NCBI GenBank assembly: GCA_964348085.1
Contig: CAYGBI010000003.1
Span: 29,078 to 93,077 of the forward strand
Direction: 5' to 3'
DNA from: VXYL01 sp964348085
GTDB taxonomy: Bacteria > Pseudomonadota > Gammaproteobacteria > Pseudomonadales > Azotimanducaceae
Length of the DNA stretch: 64,000 nucleotides
Shown here: positions 33,797 to 42,719 of the stretch, one piece after another
Position numbering within the stretch: the stretch's first letter is position 1
Layout of the letters: each line of letters begins with the position of its first letter
Notes under the pieces: model-generated
Databases searched by the model: none
What the model saw: only the letters and a program-made list of their open reading frames with translations
Told to the model about the DNA's origin: nothing
Program-made: the position numbers and the translations under genes

Positions 33797-34698
33797 GCGC
33801 CGCCACGCGGAACACCACAAAGACCCGTGCGAGGTACATGGTCGCGAGCCTAGTCGTCACAGTCGCAGGAGTCGCCCTCGCTGGCCCCGCGGACCCCTTC
33901 GCGGCGGTGGAGATCAAGGCTATTCACGTCGCCGGCCACGTACACATGCTGACCGGCGCCGGCGGCAACATCGGCGTTAGCGTCGGCCCGGACGGCGTGC
34001 TCATCGTCGACGACCAATTCGCGCCATTGGCGGAGCGGATTACGGCCGCTATCGACTCGATCGGCGGCGCCGCGCCAAAGTTCGTGTTGAACACGCACTT
34101 CCACGGCGACCACACCGGCGGCAACCCCTTCTTCGGCGAAGCCGGCGTCATCGTCGCCCATGCCAATGTCCGCGCACGCCTCTTCGACGACATGCCCGCC
34201 GTCGGCTTGCCGGTGGTCACTTTCGAGGACAGTCTACGGCTGCACTTCAACGGCGACGAGATCGACGTCCTTCACCTACCGCACGGCCACACGGACGGCG
34301 ACAGCATCGTGTGGTTCAAGGACGCCAAAGTCATTCACATGGGCGACCACCTCTTCCAAGGTCGCTTCCCATTCGTTGACGTGGCGAACGGCGGCAACGT
34401 GGACGGACTCATCGCCAACCTGCAGACCGTGCTGGACTTCTTGCCCAAGGACACCCAGGTCATACCCGGTCACGGCAACTTGGCGACCGTCGCCGAAATT
34501 GGCGAGGCACTAGAAGTGATCTCGCAGTCGCAAGCGGTGGTACGCCGCGCCCTCGCCAACGACGCGCTCGACGCGCTTAAGCGCGAGGGCTTCGGGCGCT
34601 GGACGGGATGGGGCGAGGGCTTCATCAGCGAGGAACGGTGGATCGACATCCTCGTCGCCAGCGAGCAAGCGAGCGCATCGACCGAAGTGTCACAGTGA
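33793..34698 (+). CDS. Metallo-beta-lactamase-fold hydrolase, exported
   Basis: The 301-residue protein starts at ATG 33793 in an ATGA overlap. An N-terminal hydrophobic stretch (YMVASLVVTVAGVALAGPA) looks like a signal peptide, so it should act in the periplasm. The zinc ligands are clear: THFHGDHTGG (HxHxDH, about residues 98-107), HLPHGHTDGDS, MGDHLFQG and a C-terminal IPGHG. The sequence resembles the periplasmic MBL-fold group that includes cyclase-like and B3-like hydrolases, but a beta-lactamase role cannot be concluded. It overlaps the PNPOx gene by 4 bp (GTGA). Confidence 0.85.
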   Translation: MSAATRNTTKTRARYMVASLVVTVAGVALAGPADPFAAVEIKAIHVAGHVHMLTGAGGNIGVSVGPDGVLIVDDQFAPLAERITAAIDSIGGAAPKFVLNTHFHGDHTGGNPFFGEAGVIVAHANVRARLFDDMPAVGLPVVTFEDSLRLHFNGDEIDVLHLPHGHTDGDSIVWFKDAKVIHMGDHLFQGRFPFVDVANGGNVDGLIANLQTVLDFLPKDTQVIPGHGNLATVAEIGEALEVISQSQAVVRRALANDALDALKREGFGRWTGWGEGFISEERWIDILVASEQASASTEVSQ

Positions 34699-35267
34699 CC
34701 GACCCCGCGGTGCTCTTGCGCACCGACCGAGCCGAAGCGCGACGCCGAGACGATCCGAACGCCAACCTATGCATGTTGGCAACCGTCGCCGACGGCGAGC
34801 CGCAGGTGCGCACGCTGGTGTTGCGCGATGGCCCGGTCTCCGGGCAACGCTTGGCGGTCTTTCTGAACCGCAACAGTCCGAAGCATCGCCAACTCGCCCA
34901 GTCGGCGAGTGTACAAGCGCTCGTCTATTTGCCGAGCTTGGCGGTGCAATACCGGTTGACATGCACCTTGCAGCCGATTCCCGAGGCCCTCGTCCGAGAG
35001 AGCTGGCAGTTGCGGCCGGCGATGCCGAAGCGACTCGACTGGCTGTACGAGAGTCGTCCTCAGGGCACGACGGTGAACAGCCGGGAGGCGCTCCTCTCGA
35101 TGTTGAAGGGACCGGTGCCAAGCGCAGCGCCGGATTCGGCGCTTGGCTATGAGTTGCTGCTGGAAGTGGTAGAGCGCTTGGCGCTGAACCAGCCAGACGG
35201 CGTTCACGATCGCCGCCGCTACACACTGCGCGACGGCACTTGGCGCGAGGAGGTGCTAGTGCCGTAG
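34695..35267 (+). CDS. Pyridoxamine 5'-phosphate oxidase-like FMN-binding protein
   Basis: The 190-residue split-barrel flavoprotein starts at GTG 34695 overlapping the preceding stop. CMLATVADGEPQVRTLVLRD (about residues 26-45), followed by LAVFLNRNSPKHRQLAQS, corresponds to the FMN-binding part of PdxH-like proteins. The C-terminus RRYTLRDGTWREEVLVP resembles the PdxH end (RRWLLRDGEW-like). It is shorter than true PdxH (about 215 residues), so it may be a paralogue (Alr4036-type) rather than the vitamin B6 enzyme. Confidence 0.8.
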   Translation: MTDPAVLLRTDRAEARRRDDPNANLCMLATVADGEPQVRTLVLRDGPVSGQRLAVFLNRNSPKHRQLAQSASVQALVYLPSLAVQYRLTCTLQPIPEALVRESWQLRPAMPKRLDWLYESRPQGTTVNSREALLSMLKGPVPSAAPDSALGYELLLEVVERLALNQPDGVHDRRRYTLRDGTWREEVLVP

Positions 35268-35324
35268 GGCACCGCTGACTATGACCCGCACCGTTGACGC
35301 GGGTGCCCGCACTGTTGGTGTGGG

Positions 35325-36269
35325 TTAGCGCAGCGCCGCCATTTCGTCATCGGCTGGAACGATGCCAACTAGGTGGGTAAAGCAGGTCTCTTTCGCTACC
35401 TTGACGAACGCTCGAAGGTACGGCGCGGTCACCTGCTCGGCGCGCACCGCCACGGAGAGATTCGGCCACAAGCCCTCCTCGCCGAGGGACCGCGCCACGA
35501 CGTAGTCGCGCTCGACATACTCGGCGAGCGCCCAATTCGGCAGGCAGCATATGCCCCGACCGCTAGCTACCAACTGCACCATCATGGTGGTGAGTTCCGC
35601 CGTTCGCACCCGCGCCGGCGCGACGCCCGCAGGGTCCAAGAATCCAGTGAACACGTCCAAGCGGGAGCGCTCTACGGGATAGGTGATCAACGTTTCCGTG
35701 GCGAAGTCCGAGGGGGTCAACCACTCCTTGGCGGCGAGGGGATGGTCCGCCGCCAACGCCGCTTGCGCCTCGTAGCCGAACAGCGGCAGGTACGCCAACC
35801 CCGCCTCAAGAACGGGGTCCGCGGTGACGACCAAGTCCAAGTCGCCGCGCTTCAACGCCGGCAGCGGCTCGAAGTTGAAGCCTCCGGAAATGTCCAGTTC
35901 CACGTCCGGCCACGCCTCGCGATAGGCGTTGATGGCCGGCAACAGCCACTCGAAACAACTGTGGCATTCGATGGCCATGTGTAGTCGTCCGGTCTCGCCG
36001 CCGGCCAAGCGCGCAAGGTCGCGGCTAGCGGCATCCGCTAGCGGCAGTACGGTGTCCGCAAGTTCCAGCAAGCGACTGCCCGCCGGCGTGAAACGCACCG
36101 GCCGCGTCTTGCGGAAGAACAACGAGGCGCCGAGGCGGATCTCGACTTCCTTGAGTTGGTGCGACAGCGCCGACTGGGTAAGGGAGACACGTTCCGCCGC
36201 TTCGACAAGGCTGCCGGTCTCGCGCAGCGCGACCAAGGTGCGCAGGTGACGCAGCTCAACCTGATACAT
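35325..36269 (-). CDS. metR: LysR-type transcriptional regulator, MetR-like
   Basis: The 314-residue LysR-family regulator begins MYQVELRHLRTLVALRETGS. Its winged helix-turn-helix lies at residues about 5-62 (VEAAERVSLTQSALSHQLKE and FFRKTRPVRFTPAG). The remainder is the periplasmic-binding-protein-like effector domain. GETGRLHMAIECHSCFEWLL and SGRGICCLPNWALAEY are strongly MetR-like; MetR senses homocysteine and controls met genes. No met gene is adjacent. It is divergent from the PhyH gene at 36485, with a possible operator between them. Confidence 0.85.
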   Translation of the reverse strand: MYQVELRHLRTLVALRETGSLVEAAERVSLTQSALSHQLKEVEIRLGASLFFRKTRPVRFTPAGSRLLELADTVLPLADAASRDLARLAGGETGRLHMAIECHSCFEWLLPAINAYREAWPDVELDISGGFNFEPLPALKRGDLDLVVTADPVLEAGLAYLPLFGYEAQAALAADHPLAAKEWLTPSDFATETLITYPVERSRLDVFTGFLDPAGVAPARVRTAELTTMMVQLVASGRGICCLPNWALAEYVERDYVVARSLGEEGLWPNLSVAVRAEQVTAPYLRAFVKVAKETCFTHLVGIVPADDEMAALR

Positions 36270-36299
36270 GAATAACTCTTATGTTTCTCGATCACGGTC

Positions 36300-36318
36300 G
36301 TGCAGAAAGTTCATGCAC
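36300..36318. promoter_or_regulatory. Inverted repeat upstream of the MetR-like gene
   Basis: GTGCA (36300-36304) and TGCAC (36314-36318) form an inverted repeat with a 9-bp spacer, 31 bp upstream of the regulator's start codon. LysR-type regulators commonly bind such interrupted dyads between themselves and a divergent target. The target here would be the PhyH-family gene at 36485. This is suggestive only. Confidence 0.3.
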
Positions 36319-36484
36319 TTTATGTGGACGTCGTCGTCGCGTCAATTAATAGCACCCGCCGTCATCCCGAACGCCGTCCCAGTCAGCCGCCTTTCTGGCC
36401 AGACTTGCCGCCACCGAGAGGGCAAGGGTAAGGTACGCGAGCACGCCACGGTGGCGCTCGGTGGCCAAGCCGAAGCGAACAGCG

Positions 36485-37561
36485 ATGAACGACATCCTTG
36501 ACTCGGCGATCTTCGACACCGCAGCCGCCAACTGCCGGCTGCTCACCCGCGCCGAAGCCACGCACTTCGTCGACAAGGGCTATGTGGTCATCAAGGGCGC
36601 TTTCCCCAGAGACCTCGCCAAGACCGTCCGCGAACACGCGTGGATGGAACTCAAAGAGAAGCACGGCGTGGACGAACACGAGCCCGTACGCTCGCGCGAG
36701 TCGTTCCGCGGGCGGAGAAACAGGCGCGGCTACTTCCGTACTTCAGGCGGCGGTCTGCGCTTCCCGTTGCAAGCACACGCGCCGAAGGCGCTTGCCGCGC
36801 AGGTGGATGTCGTTGGCGACATAGCCCGGCTGCCGGAAGACGGTAAGCGACTCGCGTGGGGCGCGGGCGCCATTGCCAACTTGGGCGTCGCCGGTGCCGC
36901 TTGGCAGCCGCCGCAACCGCGGCAGCCCGGCTGGCACAAGGACGGCTGGCACTTTCGCCACTTTCTCAATTCGCCGGAACAAGGGCTGCTCGCCGTACCG
37001 ATCTACAGCGACATCCTGCCGCACAGCGGCGGCACGTTCCTCGCCACCGACTCGATTCGCCCAGTCGCCCAATTGCTCGCGCAGCACCCCGAAGGGCTAC
37101 ACGCGGACGGCGTGCAAGGCGCCGGCTATCTGATCCCCCACCTGATCGAGCAGTGCGCGGCGTTCGAGGAACTCACCGGCGAAGCCGGAGACTTGGCGAT
37201 CCTGCACCCCTACATGTTGCATCGCGCTCCGGAGAACCCGTCGCCACGGCCTAGGTTCATTGCCAATGTCGCCGTGGTGCTGCGCGAACCGATGCGCTTC
37301 GACCGGCCACCGGGAGACCCCTTCTCCTTGGTGGAACTGGCGGTGCTGCGCGCCTTAGGCGTCGAGCGTCAGGAGTTCACTCAAGCGTGCGCGGCCGAGG
37401 CGTACGTGCCGAGCCCATTCCGGACCGAAGACGACGCCAAGACGCAGCGTCACCGGCTGGCGCGGGAGATGAGTGCCATGGCACATAGTGGATTGAGGAC
37501 GCCGGACTGGGCCGAGACGTGCGGCTACATGTCGAACCGGCAGGCGCTACGCCACGCTTGA
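36485..37561 (+). CDS. Second phytanoyl-CoA dioxygenase (PhyH) family protein
   Basis: The 358-residue protein starts at ATG 36485 (MNDILDSAIFDTAAANC). Its iron ligands are the HxD of WHKDGWHFRHF (about residues 155-165) and the distal histidine of AILHPYMLHRAPENPS (about 242-257). ATHFVDKGYVVIKGAFP near the N-terminus is the usual PhyH opening, in which an enzyme turns to a double-stranded beta-helix. It is longer than the PhyH protein at 8075 and not closely similar to it. The substrate is unknown. A tRNA-Cys gene on the other strand follows 29 bp downstream. Confidence 0.84.
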   Translation: MNDILDSAIFDTAAANCRLLTRAEATHFVDKGYVVIKGAFPRDLAKTVREHAWMELKEKHGVDEHEPVRSRESFRGRRNRRGYFRTSGGGLRFPLQAHAPKALAAQVDVVGDIARLPEDGKRLAWGAGAIANLGVAGAAWQPPQPRQPGWHKDGWHFRHFLNSPEQGLLAVPIYSDILPHSGGTFLATDSIRPVAQLLAQHPEGLHADGVQGAGYLIPHLIEQCAAFEELTGEAGDLAILHPYMLHRAPENPSPRPRFIANVAVVLREPMRFDRPPGDPFSLVELAVLRALGVERQEFTQACAAEAYVPSPFRTEDDAKTQRHRLAREMSAMAHSGLRTPDWAETCGYMSNRQALRHA

Positions 37562-37590
37562 CGGCGCTTGGGTGAATCGCGCACGGATGT

Positions 37591-37664
37591 TGGAGGCTGG
37601 AGTCGGATTCGAACCGGCGTACACGGAGTTGCAGTCCGCTGCATAGCCCCTCTGCCATCCAGCC
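37591..37664 (-). tRNA. tRNA-Cys (anticodon GCA)
   Basis: Read on the minus strand, GGCTGGA at the 5' end pairs with TCCAGCC, followed by T and an encoded CCA (74 nt in all). The anticodon arm GCGGA-CTGCAAC-TCCGT carries GCA. The T-arm contains CCGG-TTCGAAT-CCGA. It lies 167 bp downstream of pgsA on the same strand, the familiar pgsA-tRNA linkage of Gammaproteobacteria. Confidence 0.97.
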
Positions 37665-37831
37665 AAGGCTCGGCTTACATCGACCCGCACCCTATCACTT
37701 ACTTGCGCGAGCGGCAAATATTCGCCCGTGCAGGAACGTGAAATCGGCGCGGTTATCGGGTCTTGGCGGGGCCGTCCGGCTGCTCGTCACGGGGCCGCCG
37801 AAGCCGCGGCAGCCGTCGTTGCACAAGGTCT

Positions 37832-38401
37832 TCAATCGCCCTCGCTCGTCGCGTACAAGCCGTCCTTCAGCGACGGCCAAGCGGCGTGCAAGTACGCCAC
37901 CATCGACCACATCGTGATGAGCGCCGCAGCGTAGAGGAGCACCATGCCGACCACCACCCACGGCAGATCCATGGCCGGCGGGTTGGCCAGCAGAATGACG
38001 ATGGCGACCATCTGCATGGCAGTCTTCAAGCGCGTCGTCCACGACACCGCCACGAGGCCGCGCCGGTTCATCTCCGCCATCCACTCGCGTAACGAGGAGA
38101 TGACGATTTCCCGACCGACGATGACGACGCCGGGAATGGTCAGCCACAGGCTCGCATGGCTGCCGATCAAGAGCACGAGCGCGGTAACGACGATCAGCTT
38201 GTCGGCCACCGGGTCGAGGAATGTGCCGAACGGTGTCGTCTGCTTCAGCTTGCGCGCTAAGTAGCCGTCTAGCCAGTCGGTGATCGCCGCTGCGGCGAAC
38301 AGCAAGGCCGCAAGCCAATAGAGGCCGGTCAACACGTACACCAGCGCGAACACGGGAATGAACGCGATGCGGCCAAGCGTCAGCAGGTTGGGCATGTTCA
38401 T
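37832..38401 (-). CDS. pgsA: CDP-diacylglycerol-glycerol-3-phosphate 3-phosphatidyltransferase
   Basis: PgsA makes phosphatidylglycerol phosphate in the inner membrane. The 189-residue protein has the CDP-alcohol phosphotransferase signature D-G-x2-A-R-x8-G-x3-D-x3-D spread over TDWLDGYLARKLKQTTPFG and TFLDPVADKLIV (about residues 41-71). Hydrophobic segments flank it (WLAALLFAAAAI, LIVVTALVLLIG, MQMVAIVILLAN, VVGMVLLYAAAL). It begins with the usual MPNLLTLGRI and lies 39 bp after uvrC. Confidence 0.96.
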   Translation of the reverse strand: MNMPNLLTLGRIAFIPVFALVYVLTGLYWLAALLFAAAAITDWLDGYLARKLKQTTPFGTFLDPVADKLIVVTALVLLIGSHASLWLTIPGVVIVGREIVISSLREWMAEMNRRGLVAVSWTTRLKTAMQMVAIVILLANPPAMDLPWVVVGMVLLYAAALITMWSMVAYLHAAWPSLKDGLYATSEGD

Positions 38402-38440
38402 CTGCTTTGCCCGTTCGTCCGGCTCGGCGGGTAGTCGGGA

Positions 38441-40264
38441 TCAGCCGTGCAGCGCGCCGTGGATATCGGCGGCTAATTTGTGGCTGAGCCCGGGGACCTT
38501 GGCGATTTCCTCGGCGCTCGCGCCTTTGATCGAGGCCACCGAACCGAAATGCGCCAAAAGTTCGCGCTTGCGTCTAGGGCCGATGCCCACGATGTCGTCG
38601 AGCACTGATCGGCGGCGCCGCTTCTGGCGGCGTCCCCGGTGGCCCGAGATGGCGAAGCGGTGGGCCTCATCGCGAATATGCTGCAGCAGGTGCATCGCTG
38701 GGTCGTTCGGCGGGAGGGCCAATTCGCCGCCGCCGCCGAGGACGATGGTTTCCAAACCCGGCTTGCGGCCGAGGCCCTTGGCGATCCCGAGCAACGCCAC
38801 GTTGTCGACTTGAAGCTGTTCCAACACCTCGGCGGCGCGAGCCACTTGGCCGCTGCCGCCGTCGATGACGAGCGCGTCGGGTAGCACGCCCTCCCCCTTC
38901 GCCAAATGGGTGTAGCGGCGACGGATCGCCTGCTCGATGGCGCCGTAGTCGTCCCCGCTAGGAACCCCCTCGATGTTGAAACGTCGATAGTCGGACTTCA
39001 CCGGGCCTTCCGTATCGAACACGACACACGACGCCACCGTGGCTTCGCCGCTCGAATGGCTGATGTCGAAACACTCCAAGCGTCGCGGCAAGTCCTCCCA
39101 GCCAAGTGCCGCTTGCAGCGCGACAAAGCGCGTCAGCACGTTGTTGCGGTCCGCCACCAAGGCGGCCAAGGCGAGCTCGGCATTCTCCGTCGCCATCGTC
39201 GCCCAACGGGCGCGTTGACCGCGCACGTGGCAGGCGACTTCGACTTTGCGCCCGCTACGCTCGGACAAGGCCGAGGCGAGCAACGCCTCTTCGTCCAATG
39301 GCTGCGCCGCAATCACGCTCTTCGGTATCTCGCGGTCGCTAGTGGCCAAGTAATACTGCGATAGGAACGCGAACAGCATCTCGCCCGGCGGCACCGCCAG
39401 CTCGTTCTTCGGAAACCAAGTGCGGTGGCCGAGCATTCTTCCGTCCCGCACGAACAGCCCCTGTACGCACGCGTGGCCACCGCCGACGGCGACGCCAAAG
39501 ATGTCCGCATCGGTACCGGTTCCGTGAACGTATTGATTCTCTTGGATACGACGCAGATGACCGATCTGATCGCGAAATCGAGCGGCGCGTTCGAACGCCA
39601 AGGTTGCGGCGGCGGACTCCATCTTGGCTTTGTACTCGTCGAGCAGATCCGCGCGCTTGCCTTCTAGGAACATCGCCGCCAAACGCACATCCTCGGCGTA
39701 GGCGTCGCGATCGATCAAGCCCACGCAAGGCGCACTGCAGCGCTTGATCTGATATTGCAGGCACGGACGGGATCGGTTCTTGAAAAAGCCGTCTGCGCAC
39801 GGACGAAGGCCGAACAACTTCTGCAGGAGGCCTAGGCTATCGCGCACGGCCGCCGACGAGGGGTACGGCCCGAAGTAGCGCCCGGAGCGTTTGGCGCCGC
39901 GATGAAAAGCGAGACGCGGATACGGATGGTCGGTCAGGAGGATGTAGGGATAGGACTTGTCGTCGCGCAGCACTACATTGAAGCGTGGGCGGTCGGCTTT
40001 GATTAGGCTCTGTTCCAGCAGCAGCGCTTCGGTCTCGCTGTTGGTGACGGTGACTTTGATGTCGCACGTTCTCGCCGTCAGCGCCATGGTTTTGGCGTCT
40101 AGGCCGGAGGCGCGAAAGTACGAGGTCACGCGCGCCTTCAAGTTGCGCGCCTTGCCGACGTAGAGCACCTCGCCACCGGAACCCACCATGCGATAAACGC
40201 CAGGACGACCGGTCAACGTGGCGAGGAACGCCTCGGCATCGAAGGCGGTCGCCTGGCCCTCCAC
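38441..40264 (-). CDS. uvrC: Excinuclease ABC subunit C
   Basis: UvrC makes both incisions around a lesion in nucleotide excision repair. The 607-residue protein shows the GIY-YIG domain (GRPGVYRMVGSGGEVLYVGK, about residues 15-34, then ARNLKARVTSYF). The UVR motif (FERAARFRDQIGHLRRIQEN) and the RNase H-like second nuclease (ECFDISHSSGEATVASCVVF) follow, with helix-hairpin-helix repeats at the C-terminus (IVGIGPRRKRELLAHFGSV, VPGLSHKLAADIH). Length matches the family. It follows a small gene by 9 bp. Confidence 0.97.
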   Translation of the reverse strand: MEGQATAFDAEAFLATLTGRPGVYRMVGSGGEVLYVGKARNLKARVTSYFRASGLDAKTMALTARTCDIKVTVTNSETEALLLEQSLIKADRPRFNVVLRDDKSYPYILLTDHPYPRLAFHRGAKRSGRYFGPYPSSAAVRDSLGLLQKLFGLRPCADGFFKNRSRPCLQYQIKRCSAPCVGLIDRDAYAEDVRLAAMFLEGKRADLLDEYKAKMESAAATLAFERAARFRDQIGHLRRIQENQYVHGTGTDADIFGVAVGGGHACVQGLFVRDGRMLGHRTWFPKNELAVPPGEMLFAFLSQYYLATSDREIPKSVIAAQPLDEEALLASALSERSGRKVEVACHVRGQRARWATMATENAELALAALVADRNNVLTRFVALQAALGWEDLPRRLECFDISHSSGEATVASCVVFDTEGPVKSDYRRFNIEGVPSGDDYGAIEQAIRRRYTHLAKGEGVLPDALVIDGGSGQVARAAEVLEQLQVDNVALLGIAKGLGRKPGLETIVLGGGGELALPPNDPAMHLLQHIRDEAHRFAISGHRGRRQKRRRRSVLDDIVGIGPRRKRELLAHFGSVASIKGASAEEIAKVPGLSHKLAADIHGALHG

Positions 40265-40273
40265 AGCGGGGCC

Positions 40274-40708
40274 TCAGCCTCGGCGTTTCGGGCGCACTAG
40301 GGGAATGACGTTGCCCTCTCGCTTGACGTATATCTCGCGCTTCCGCCCCGGCCCGTCGAGACCGATCCTACCCGCCTCGAACAAACGGAGCTCATAGCGC
40401 TTCGGCCCCCCGGCTTGACTCTCGCCTTCGGTCGGCGCGAGCGTGAGCGTATGGCCGGCAAGCCGCCACTCGCCTCGTTCAATGGCATCACCGGTGCGAG
40501 CGACATAGGTGCCGGCCGCCAACGTGCCGCTGAGCGTCAGCGAGCGCTGCGCTCGGGCGCTGGCGAGAGCGTTGTTTTGTGGCTGCTCAAGCTCCCATTT
40601 TCCGAGCAAGTTCAATTGCTTAAGCCAGCCATCTCGATTACGCCTGAGGTTCAGCATCCACCACGCAGCGATTGCGCAGGCAGCAACGATGACGAGCCAC
40701 GTGCTCAC
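40274..40708 (-). CDS. Hypothetical membrane-anchored protein
   Basis: The 144-residue protein has one N-terminal membrane segment (WLVIVAACAIAAWWMLNL, about residues 4-21). A soluble domain follows, with KQLNLLGKWELEQPQNN and several strand-like segments (YELRLFEAGRIGLDG), and a basic end (LVRPKRRG). I do not recognise the family. It overlaps the DUF503 gene by 4 bp and is 9 bp upstream of uvrC, so it belongs to that operon. Confidence 0.65.
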   Translation of the reverse strand: MSTWLVIVAACAIAAWWMLNLRRNRDGWLKQLNLLGKWELEQPQNNALASARAQRSLTLSGTLAAGTYVARTGDAIERGEWRLAGHTLTLAPTEGESQAGGPKRYELRLFEAGRIGLDGPGRKREIYVKREGNVIPLVRPKRRG

Positions 40709-40992
40709 GCGCCGATTATCTCGCGGTCCACGTCGACGATGGTGGCGTCGACTGCTTCAGCGGCCCAGCGTTCCACTTGGGTCAACGACTGTTCCACGAC
40801 TCTCGAACTGTCCGCGACGGCCACCACCGACCATCGCGCGCGCTGGTGAACATCTTGGTAGCCGGTCTCGCAAACGGCGAGATTGGCGATGCGGCCGAAT
40901 TTGTCACGCAAGCGCGACAGTCGGCGGCGTTTCTCCTTCAGAGAGGCGCAACCGGCCAACTGGAAGTCGAGTGCCAATACGCCGATTCGCAT
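40705..40992 (-). CDS. DUF503 family protein (YlxP-like)
   Basis: The 95-residue protein begins MRIGVLALDFQLAGCASLKE, followed by KRRRLSRLRDKFGRIANLAV, the standard DUF503 pattern (a first strand, then SLKxKR, then a helix). In other bacteria such proteins (YlxP) are linked to ribosome maturation near rbfA and infB, but the molecular role is unclear. Here it heads an operon with a membrane protein, uvrC and pgsA, and the 4-bp overlap supports co-translation. Confidence 0.82.
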   Translation of the reverse strand: MRIGVLALDFQLAGCASLKEKRRRLSRLRDKFGRIANLAVCETGYQDVHQRARWSVVAVADSSRVVEQSLTQVERWAAEAVDATIVDVDREIIGA

Positions 40993-41078
40993 AGGTCAAC
41001 CGCCTCGCCTACCTACAACCTACCTGCACTCGCACCTACTTCGTATGTCTCATGCGCCGCTCTCGCCGCCACGCAAGC

Positions 41079-42596
41079 TCATCCGGCAGCCGCCGACGTG
41101 CGCAATTCCTCGAAGCCCGTGCGCGCCACATCGCCGGGAATCAGCGGATACTTGATGCCCGCCCACTTCTGAGTGACGCGGATGACTTGGCACGCATAGC
41201 CGAACTCGTTGTCGTACCAAGCGTATAGCACAACGCGATTGCCTTCGGCGATGGTTGCGCCACCGTCGAGGGCGCAGGCGTGGCGATTGCCGATGAAGTC
41301 GCTGGAAACTCGTTCCTGCGACGACGTGTAGTCGATTTGCCGTTGCAGCGAGGAGTGCAAGGCCGTGGTGCGCAGATAGGCGTTGACCTCGTCGCGGTTG
41401 AGCGTGTGCTGCAACGTCAGATTGAGAATCGCCAGCGACACATCGGGTGTCGGCACGCGGATCGCATTGCCGGTGAGCTTACCGGCGAGTTCCGGCAGCA
41501 GCTTGGCCACCGCCTTGGATGCGCCGGTTTCCGTGATGACCATGTTCAGCGGCGCGCTGCGACCGCGTCGATTGCTCTTGTGGTAGTTGTCGTGCAGGTT
41601 CTGATCCGGCGTGTAGGCATGCACCGTTTCGACATGGCCGTGGACGATGCCCCAGCGGTCGTTGACCGCCTTCAACACCGGCACGATGGCATTCGTGGTG
41701 CAGGAGCCGCAAGACAGCAGCCGGTCCGTATCCAATATCTGGTGGGAGTTGACGCCCGAGACGATATTCTTGATGCCGCCTTTGGCGGGCGCCGTGATCA
41801 TCGCACGGGCGATGCCTTTGCTCTTCAAGTGCTCGCTCAAGCCCGCTTCATCCCGCCAACGCCCGGTGTTGTCGATGAGAATGGCGTCGTCGATGCCGAA
41901 ACTCTCGTAGTCGATGGTGGCCGGATCGTCCGCGTAAATCATGCGAATGACGTTTCCGTTGGCGATAAGGCACTGATTCTCCTGATCCACACGAATGGTG
42001 CCGCGAAACGGGCCATGCACCGAGTCGCGTCGCAAGAGCGCCGCTCGTTTGACGATGTCGTCCGGCCGACCCGGTCGTAGCACGATAGCGCGCAATATCA
42101 GTTGATCGCCGCCACCGGTCTTCTCGATAAGCAGACGCGCCAGCAGTCGCCCGATGCGCCCGAAGCCGTAGAGCACCACGGCTTGCGGCTTGGCCAAGGG
42201 TTGCACATGGCGACCAATGACGCTTGCGCAAGCTTGGCGGGTGTACTCCAAAGGCGTGATGGTGTCGCCGCGCTCGACCCGCTCCATGAACCGCACCGCG
42301 AGCTTGCCCACGTCGATGTGCGACGGGCCTACATCCAACTCCGACAACGCCGCCAAGATGGGGTGACTCTCGAACTCGGACAGCTCGTTCTGCGCTACTT
42401 GGCGAACGAAGCGATGCGCCTTCATGATGTCCGTGACGCTGATGTTGTGCAGCGCGCGGCCATAGCAGTAGACCACGACGTTCTTGCGATACAACCGGCC
42501 GATAATGGGAATCATCGCCTCGGCCAAGGCTTCGCGTTCCTTCCAGTCCGGGAAGTAATCCTGAAGATGGGGCAGTGCCACGGTCATCGCCTCCAA
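41079..42596 (-). CDS. gap: Glyceraldehyde-3-phosphate dehydrogenase, long form
   Basis: The 505-residue protein consists of an N-terminal extension of about 135 residues, then a GAPDH body. AVVLYGFGRIGRLLARLLIE (about residue 139) is the NAD-binding motif. The active-site Cys lies in SCGSCTTNAIVPVL (about residue 300), and ETVHAYTPDQNLHDNYHK plus WYDNEFGYACQVI are standard. Long GAPDHs of this type occur in some gamma- and other proteobacteria. The extension (EREALAEAMIPIIGRLYRKN) is helical and of unknown role. The neighbours are not glycolytic genes. Confidence 0.9.
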   Translation of the reverse strand: MEAMTVALPHLQDYFPDWKEREALAEAMIPIIGRLYRKNVVVYCYGRALHNISVTDIMKAHRFVRQVAQNELSEFESHPILAALSELDVGPSHIDVGKLAVRFMERVERGDTITPLEYTRQACASVIGRHVQPLAKPQAVVLYGFGRIGRLLARLLIEKTGGGDQLILRAIVLRPGRPDDIVKRAALLRRDSVHGPFRGTIRVDQENQCLIANGNVIRMIYADDPATIDYESFGIDDAILIDNTGRWRDEAGLSEHLKSKGIARAMITAPAKGGIKNIVSGVNSHQILDTDRLLSCGSCTTNAIVPVLKAVNDRWGIVHGHVETVHAYTPDQNLHDNYHKSNRRGRSAPLNMVITETGASKAVAKLLPELAGKLTGNAIRVPTPDVSLAILNLTLQHTLNRDEVNAYLRTTALHSSLQRQIDYTSSQERVSSDFIGNRHACALDGGATIAEGNRVVLYAWYDNEFGYACQVIRVTQKWAGIKYPLIPGDVARTGFEELRTSAAAG

Positions 42597-42719
42597 GCGG
42601 TGCGTGTGGCGAGGAATTATCCGCCATACGGCATCACAATTGAAGCAAAAGCGTGGTTTACGGGACTCGCTCGGGTGTGCCGAACGCGCGTGCGAAGCGC
42701 GTCTCCGGCGACGCCGCCA

